Shown here piece after piece: positions 56,932 to 64,000 of a stretch of 64,000 nt of DNA. The stretch spans positions 3,057,001 through 3,121,000 of the forward strand of contig NC_084886.1 in NCBI RefSeq assembly GCF_958979055.1, given 5' to 3'. Under the pieces are notes generated by a model. It searched no databases, had not been told where the DNA came from, and was given only the letters and a program-made list of their open reading frames with translations. The stretch's first letter is position 1, and every line of letters begins with the position of its first letter. This DNA comes from Alnus glutinosa (lineage: Eukaryota; Streptophyta; Magnoliopsida; Fagales; Betulaceae). Position numbers and translations under genes: made by a program.

Positions 56932-59005
56932 CGAAGCAAAGGGTAGCTGCCAACAGGGGGTGGCCGCGCGCCACCCCCAGAGGAGGTTGGGGGAGGCCGC
57001 GCGGCCACCCCTAGTACTCGGGGGAGGCCGCGTGGCCACCCCAAAGGGTCGGGGGTGGCTGCCAGCCAGCAGCCACCCCTTTGTTTTTTTTTTTTTTAAT
57101 TTCATTTTTTTTTTGATTTAAATTATTAATAGTTTATTATTTAAATGTGAGATCTATGCATTTTTTTGAGTCAACTTTTCCTGTACGTGGGTCCCACCAT
57201 TAATCTGAAAGATAGTCTTGAGTGGACTCAAAATTCGGGTCAAAATTTAAATTTTTAGGCGGGTAGGTGAGTTTTAGAAAAAATCTGCCAACCATAAATA
57301 TCTGTGCTTTGAAGGTTTCAAATTTTGAATTAAAATTATAGGAAACCAACAAATTAAAAGTCAAATGTTTTTGTTTGTGAACTCCTAAAGAGTATGGGCG
57401 TTGAACTGAAGGTTCAAATTATTAAACTTAAATGAAGGAAACCGACCAAAACAAGAAGACTAGTAGACTTCAGACTCTCGAGCGAGAGTTTTTCTTTCAC
57501 GATGTTTCCGGTGTAGCCAAATCTTTTTCCATTCCGCAGTACCAATTTGAGGCTGATTCTTATTATATTATTTGGTGGCAATATATGAATGACTTTAAAC
57601 TTTTTAATTTGAATTAGCAGAGTATAGTTTGACATGCATTTTATAGCGTGCTCTTGCAGTTAGACCTCAAAGCGATCGATTTTTGTGAAAAGCGGAAAGT
57701 TGTTAATAACCGGCCTTCAATAACTGTCAGGTGCGGTTAATCACTAATCGGCTTAGTATTTATAGTTGCGGGTAAAAAGAAATAACCGTAACTGCTTGTA
57801 CACCCTTAAGTCACACCACCTTGATGCTTCTAGTTTGAAGGTGGGGGTGGGAGGCCGCCCATTTGTAAATGAGAATATATAGTCATTAAATATTCCTATT
57901 AAAAGTCTATTCCCATGAATAGACAAACCAAATTATGGATCGGAATAATTATTTTTATTATTGGACCTATTCATGTTTATCTGATGTAGGAAGTGTAATA
58001 TGAACTTACAAATTGTCGTAAGAATAATCACAAATAAATTGAATTGTTTAATGAGTGACATAGTAAGTGTTATATAGACTACCATGTCAATTTATAAATA
58101 ACTTATAATAATAATAATAATAATAATAAAAATAATATACCCCCCTTACAGTAGTTCTAAAGAAATGAAAAGAATAAAAGCAAAAAACCAATGGGTTGAT
58201 TCCGCAAATTATTGGGTTTGGCGTGCGTGAATGAGAATTCTTGATACTGTACGTTTTATGCTTAAATATGCTTCCATCTTAAAGAAATATCCGACGAGTT
58301 AATTGTATGTTCCATTCCAATATAAAAAAAAAATATATACCTCGATCGTCCAATGTACAAAAGATACCGAATGAGAGGTTGTGTTCTAAGAATATCTTGT
58401 AAAACTTTAACATGATTATTGAGCTAATTAATTAACCTAATTATATTCGATACCTAAGAGATCTTGGAAATCAGAAGATTGGGTAGAGAGTCCTTCAAAG
58501 GTGAGTTGAGTTTATATCCTTATTCATGTACAGAATCATTCTCAGGACATTTGGACATAACTTAATCATAAAATATTCTTATTCGTCCTCAAGCAAAAAT
58601 GAAAAATTAATATAAGCATTCTTATTTATCAATCATTACTAATCATTACTTTTGGTGCACCGTACGTATAATAATCTCTCAAGAAGCGGGCCTTCTTCAT
58701 CTATTTAACCGGCTAATGCAAGCCCATTCTCGGAAAGCCTTAGAGGCTGGCCGGACCCAATCAAACAAAGAAGGACGGGCGCACAAGCACATTGAAAATG
58801 GGTTGTGTCTACTGTATCTTAGCCACTACCACCTTGGCTACGGACATCCATTTATTCTCAAGGGCTCAAGAACTTATGCCTAACGGTGTAGGGGCTACAA
58901 AGTCAAATCCATTATTCTATAGACCTCTCTCCCTCACCAACAAAGCTCGGGAAAGCGCTCTATGAAAGAGAAGAGAAATGGATCACTCAAGAGTGTGTTT
59001 AATTC
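55981..59005. other. Intergenic, no convincing gene
   Basis: An 84-residue frame at 56131-56385 has no recognised domain. 56940-57080 is a GC-rich block with inverted GGGGAGGCCGCGCGGCCACC words. (AAT)n lies at about 58106-58130. 58660-59000 is GC-balanced and may be older repeat DNA. No gene can be supported. Confidence 0.45.
56940..57082. repeat. GC-rich palindromic GGCCGCGCGGCCAC block
   Basis: Three to four alternating GGGGGAGGCCGCG and CGGCCACCCC words, bracketed by A and T runs (about 56908-56930 and 57084-57097). Related in motif to 2420-2620 and 20220-20360. Confidence 0.6.
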
Positions 59006-59356
59006 TGAAATTTTGAAGACAAGTTGAAGATTTTTGGTTGAATTTCGTTGCTGAGTTTTGAGCACTCAGTTTTGTATTTATAGAAGAGTTTGTACATAGA
59101 AAACATCAATGCTGAATTACAGGAAAAATATAATTCTAAAGCTATACATTGGAACTATAACAATCTAACTAACTAGATTATAATTCCTAAAATCCTACAG
59201 CTGTATATCTCCTAAGATTAAGGTCTTTGAGCAGCTGACAAGTATCTTCCTTGAAGTCAGTGTGGTAACAGTCGTAGCTCACTACCTTTAGGTGGCTGAT
59301 CTTGTTCTGCAAAGAATGAGTTGGAACATGCTGAGGCGGAAGTGACTCCTCTAACA
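59006..59356 (-). repeat. 3' LTR of the right-hand Copia element
   Basis: 351 bp. On the plus strand it begins TGAAATTTTGAAGAC and ends CTCCTCTAACA; the start matches 63754 onward with about 95% identity by eye. Confidence 0.9.
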
Positions 59357-62300
59357 GCCCCCCTCAAGCTCATGGGGAGTGAAGTGACCATGAGCTTGTC
59401 TCGGAGGAAGAGGAAACGAGCAGATGTCAAGCCCTTGGTGAAAATGTCTGCACACTGATCTTCGGTGGAGATGTAGTGAGCAACCAAATCCTTGTGAAGA
59501 ATTTTCTCTCAAATGAAATGGTAATCTACCTCAATATGCTTGGTGCGAGCGTGAAAGATGGGATTGGAAGCTAATGCAAGAGCACCTAGATTATCACAGT
59601 AAAGACGAGGAGGTGTGGTGAGAGGTAGCTGGAGTTCCTTGAACAACATTCTAAGCCAGTACAATTCAGCAGTTGCATATGCCATCAATCGATACTCGGC
59701 TTCTGTACTCGATCAAGAGACCACATGTTGCTTCTTGGATTGCCAATAAATCAAACATTGACCAAGAAAAACACCAAAGCCACTAGCTAAGCATCTGTCA
59801 AGAGGATCTCCAGCCCAATCTGAGTCACAATAAGCATAAAGATGTAGAGGGCCACGAGTAAACAATAGACCAGAATCAAGGGTTCCTTTGAGATAGCGAA
59901 TGACCCTTTTGGCAGCAGTGAGATGAGCAGTAGTTGGGCAATGAAGAAACTAACAAAGTTGATTTACAGAATAAGAGATTTTTGGCCTAGTGAGAGTACA
60001 ATATTGCAAATCTCCAACAATATGCCTATAGAGAGAGGGATCGCTCAAGGGATCACCATCAAACCGGGTGAGTTTCTTGCCAGAAGTGCAGGGTGCAGAA
60101 TATGGTTTTGCACCTAGCATGTTAACACGCCCAAGCAAGGTAGCGATGTACTTGGCTTGATTGAGGAGAATAGTTTGAGAGTCACAATGAACATGAATTC
60201 CAAGAAAATATGAGAGATGGCCAAGATCTTTCAATTTGAATTCTTGCTGCAGGGCCAGAATTAGAGCATTAATTTTGGATAAATGAGTTTCTGTAACAAT
60301 GATATCGTCCACATAAACAAGCACAAAAATATGAACAGGATGTTGATGGTATATGAACAATGAAGTGTCAACCAAGGAGCCTGTGAACCCGAGAGCCAAT
60401 AGAGTTTGAGTCAACTTGTGAAACCAGGCTCTTGGTGCTTGTTTTAGAACATAAAGTGCTTTGTGAAGCTTGCAAACATGGTTAGGAAACTGTGGATCAA
60501 AAAAGCCAGGTGGCTGTTCCATAAACACTTCCTCTGTGAGAGAGCCATGTAGAAAAGCATTGGATACATCCAGCTGCTTAAAAGGCCAATCAAATTGAAG
60601 AGCAAGAGAGAGTAGCAGTCTAATTGTGGCTGGTTTAATAACAGGGCTGGAGGTTTTTGCATAGTCAATGCCATTGTGTTGCTCAAAACCTTTGGCTACC
60701 AATCTTGCTTTGTACCTATCAATGGTACCATTTGGTTTCTGCTTGAGTTTGTAGACCCATTTATTGCGGATTACATGCCTATCAATCGGCCTTGGACAAA
60801 GAGACCATGTTTGATTCTCTAGAAGAGCAGAAAATTCACTTGACATGGCAGCATACCAGTTGGGATCAGATATGGCCTTGGAAAAGGTAGCTGGTTTAGA
60901 AGGTGAAGTGGTAATCATTGCCTTCTAGGGATGTTTAGTAGAGTGTGTTGAATGATAGAGATGAAAGTCTGAAAAATCCTTGGGTTTTGAGTGTCCTGCT
61001 TGAGACCGAGTGATGATGTGATGAGTTGGTACAGAAGGTTCTTCAAAGGAGAAAGGTAGAGGATCTTGTTCGGGTCTTAATGACTCTTCTGTTGAGGATA
61101 GGTGAGCAGGTTCAGAAGTTGGTGATTCTTCTACTGCAGGACTTGCTGCATCATCAAGGAAAGTGGTAGGGGAGATGGTTTTCGTTGCTGGAATTGAAAA
61201 ATGAGGTAGGTTTTGTTGTGTATAAGTGGCAGCTGGTAGGTTAGGGGGTGTTGATGGGTTTGACGGTATATCAACAAGAGTGGATTGAGGATTGCTGTCA
61301 TGAGCAGCATTAATGGAATATAAATCAATGGGAAGTAGAATTGTACCTGGTGGATGAAGAGGGTTTTCTGCAGGGGCAGTGAAATAGGCTTTATCTTGTG
61401 CTGGAAAAGTCTGCTCATCAAAAATAACATGCATGGAGATATATATTTGGTTGGAAACATGATCTAAGCATCTGTAACCCTTTCGATTTGAACTATATCC
61501 AAGGAAAATGCATTTTGTGCTACGGAATTCAAGTTTGTGCTTAGTATAAGGTCTTAATAAGGGATAACACGCACAACCAAACACTCTTAAGTGTGATAGA
61601 GTTGGTTCCTTATTGAAAAGCTTGAGAAAGGGACTAGAGTGCTGTAGAGTGTTGGTGGGCATCCTATTGATGAGATAGACAACAGTGTGACAAGCATCAA
61701 CCCAAAATTTAGGTGGTAAGTGAGATTGAGCTAGAAGGCTTAAACCAGTTTCAATGATATGCCTATGTTTCCTTTCAACAATTCCATTTTGCTGTGAGGT
61801 ATGAGGACAAGTAGTTCTATGGAAAATGCCATGGTCTGCCAGGAATTTGGAGAAGGCACTTGAGGTGTATTCACCTCCTCCATCCGTTTGGAATTTTTTG
61901 ATCTTTTGAGAAAAAAGATTTTCAGTTAAGCATTTGAATTTGACAAACTGTTCTAGAGCATCACATTTGTGCTTTAAAGGAACCAACCAAGTATAACGTG
62001 AGAAATCATCCACACATATGATATAAAAATTGTATCCATTAGTAGACAAAACAGTAGAGGTTCAAACATCACTATGAATCAACTCCAAAGGAGCTGAAGT
62101 TACACGGTTAGAATCACAAAAAGGAAGCTTCCTACTTTTAGCTAGTTGACATGGAGTACACAAAAGCTGATTGGACTTGGATTTTAGCACAGGAATCTGT
62201 TGATGTTTAAGCATAAATTGAAGAACTTGATGGTTGGGATGTCCTAGACGACTATGCCAAACATCTGCAATAGTTTTGATGCCAACCAGAATAACATATC

Positions 62301-62708
62301 TCCTAGCTTTATTTCTGGAAAACTTCTTTAGCTGCATAGGATAAAGCCCATCTTTACTCTCTGCAGGAGGATCTCCTGGTTTGGTTGTCCTTCACAAGGA
62401 AATAAGTATCCATGAGTTTAAAGTGACAGTTGTTATCTTTGCAAAATTTGTTGATGGATTAATAGATTTGCAGAGACTCCAGGGCAATGCAGAATGTTGT
62501 TTAGATGAACGATGGAATTAGAGTTAAGAGTTTGGAAGGAAGAAGAACCTGTGTTTTGAATTTGGAGACCATTACCATTTCGAATAGCCACGGTTTCAGT
62601 CCCTTGGTATGGTTGCTGCAATGTCAGGTTACTTAAGTCAGTTGTTATGTGATTGTTTGCCCCACTGTCAGCTAGCCACTCATCTTCTTCATGGAGTACA
62701 GTGGACTG
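59257..62708 (-). pseudogene. Copia pol: protease, integrase, reverse transcriptase, RNase H (multiple stops)
   Basis: One mostly continuous frame interrupted by stops. Protease WLADSGANNHIT near 62665; integrase HHCC zinc region (HSRLGH...CTPCQLAK) near 62160-62260; integrase core with VDDFSR, TDGGGEY and NGIVERKHR (61740-62010); reverse transcriptase ARLVAKGFEQ, QLDVSNAFLHG and the catalytic YVDD (near 60307); RNase H CDSDWAGD and SSTEAEY (59680-59835). Stops occur after SDV, KHP, VNQLC, VVS and YHFI, among others; the ATG-to-stop pieces at 60925-62049 and 59950-60918 are the largest. The frame passes through the polypurine tract and ends about 100 bp inside the 3' LTR. Confidence 0.93.
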
Positions 62709-63716
62709 TCAAACCATAGTAGCCAACTCACTTGGACGGTATTTTCCTTGGAATGAAAAATTCATGCGGTGGAAGCAGTCAAGTGCTTGATGATTATTCC
62801 TACCACAGAGTTGACAAGTAACCCGATTAGTGTTAGAGCTATTTGAGGAAGTTGCATTGTTACCTTGAGTTTGAGTCCTTGGAGGACGAAACAGCTTCTT
62901 GGCATAAGAAGGCTTTGAGAAATTTTGTGGTCTGCGTTGTGGTTGATAGCCATACTTGGGTCGTTGATAGCCGGACTTTGGCTTGACAGGAGGCTGACTT
63001 GGCCTTTGTGAAAGTAAGGCATAATTGGATGCCTCTGCAGTAGCATCTTGGTTCTGATGCTCGAGGAGTTGCTCATAGCTTAACAACTGAGAAAGGAAGG
63101 ACTCCAAGTCCATTGAGTCATCTTTGTTAGCAAAAGATAAGGAAGTTACAAATGAGTTGTATTGTGGTTTTAATCCTCCCACAATATAAGAGATGAGATC
63201 ATCATCTCCAATTGGTTTTCCAATAATGGCCAGTTGATCTACCGGCATTTTGGCAGAGCGCACAAACTCAGAACATCCTTTGTTGCCTTGGCGCAACATT
63301 TGCAATTGACGCCACATTTGATTGATGCGGGATCGAGATGGATTTGCATAATGATTCGCCAATGCACTCCACACTTGTTTTTAAGTGGTTATACCATAGA
63401 TGGTAGGAACTACCTTTTCAGTTAAGGTAGCAATGAATCAGCTAAGTATAAACGGGTCTTTTCTCTCCCAAGTGGTATATTCAGGGTTAAGAGAGAGAGA
63501 TTCCTTATATGCAGAACTGCCTGCAGCAGTGGGAAGAAACTTTGGTGGGCATGGCTTCGAACCATCAACAATGCCCATCAAGCCATAGGTTTTCAAGATA
63601 GGCTGGAACTGGAATTCCCATGCTAGGTAGTTATGATCATCAAGTTTTGTAGGAGCAAGGTGAGTAATGTTGGGCAAGGTGAAGGTGGAGGAATTGGAGT
63701 TGTTGGATTCTGTCAT
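62709..63716 (-). pseudogene. Copia gag with UBN2 domain and zinc knuckle
   Basis: Starts MTESNNSNSSTFTLPNITHL. It is interrupted by TGA after DPFILS (63438-63440) and TAA after GITT (near 63380), then continues as gag_pre/UBN2 (VWSALANHYANPSRSRINQM, DLISYIVGGLKPQYNSFVTS), a basic Pro-Gln-rich segment and the CCHC knuckle CQLCGRNNHQALDC near 62795-62820. It is the capsid/nucleocapsid polyprotein portion, fused in frame to pol apart from the TGA at 62709-62711. Confidence 0.92.
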
Positions 63717-63753
63717 TTAGTTGTGTTCGTGTGAACCGAGAGGCTTTGATACC

Positions 63754-64000
63754 ATGAAATTGTGAAAACAAGTTGAAGATTTTTGGTTGAATTTCGTGCT
63801 GATTTTTTAGCACTCAGTTCTGTATTTATAGAAGAGTTTGTACATAGAAAACATCAATGTTGAATTACAGGAAAAATATAAGTCTAAAGCTATACATTGG
63901 AACTATAACAATCTAACTAACTAGATTACAATTCCTGAAATCCTCCAGCTGTATATCTCCTGAGATTAAGGTCTTTGAGCAGCTGACAAGTATCTTCCTT
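63754..64000 (-). repeat. 5' LTR of the right-hand Copia element (partial, cut by window)
   Basis: The first 247 bp of about 350 are visible, matching 59006-59251, including the TATTTATAGAAGAG motif (inverse of a TATA region) and CTGTATATCTCCT. Confidence 0.9.

Larger units (their letters stand above)
59006..64000 (-). mobile_element. Ty1/Copia retrotransposon, runs off the right edge
   Basis: Minus-strand element with its 3' LTR at 59006-59356 and part of its 5' LTR from 63754 to the window end. The primer site TGGTATCAAAGCC (inverse at 63741-63753) follows the 5' LTR, and a polypurine tract TTGAGGGGGGC (inverse at 59357-59367) precedes the 3' LTR. The order gag, protease, integrase, reverse transcriptase, RNase H is that of Copia. 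The gag opening (NYLAWEFQFQPILKTYGLMG) resembles the Ale/Retrofit lineage; this is an inference. About ten in-frame stops make it inactive. The right target duplication lies outside the window. Confidence 0.95.

Overview
This is eukaryotic, land-plant nuclear DNA, most likely from a woody dicot, though the species cannot be fixed from sequence alone. The evidence is spliced genes with GT-AG introns, plant-specific families (a PIRL leucine-rich-repeat protein, a short PB1-domain protein, a MAK16 gene with telo-boxes), DUF4283-type LINEs, a TRIM element, Ty1/Copia elements primed on initiator-Met tRNA, and many hAT or MITE insertions in an AT-rich background.

Only three host protein genes look intact, all on the minus strand: a PIRL (17095-19428, 3 exons), MAK16, a 60S ribosome-biogenesis factor (21092-25258, 9 exons, 303 residues, every exon phase checked by hand), and a PB1-domain protein (48616-49355, 2 exons). 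Two tandem 2-oxoglutarate/Fe(II) dioxygenase paralogues (1937-5444 and 14057-15675) are both broken: the first badly, the second by one visible stop codon. A possible host transcript at 33380-41145 is split by a Copia element.

Layout. 1-1080: telomere-like satellite. 1580-1820: one end of a CACTA transposon sitting in the 3' region of dioxygenase A. 2206-4477: MITE and hAT insertions inside its intron 2. 7062-13075: a full-length LINE with target-site duplications, followed by a 536-bp tandem duplication. 14884-15164: a TRIM in intron 1 of dioxygenase B. 17-25 kb: PIRL and MAK16. 26022-27079: a retroposon. 29212-33371: a probable giant solo LTR. 34038-39105: a non-autonomous Copia. 41146-42822: an 0.8-kb-arm palindrome. 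42840-44400: an inverted, internally deleted copy of the MAK16 locus. 48.6-49.4 kb: the PB1 gene. 50208-52597: a long hAT-like element holding a dead LINE fragment. 52.6-59 kb: AT-rich spacer. 59006 to the window end: a decayed Copia on the minus strand.

The genes do not form a pathway. The interest lies in the layered rearrangements: the palindrome beside the inverted MAK16 duplicate (a candidate hairpin-siRNA locus), empty-site evidence that orders the insertions in time, and three places where almost nothing but a poly(A) or poly(T) tract is flanked by a direct repeat. I could not run searches, so family names rest on motifs I can read.
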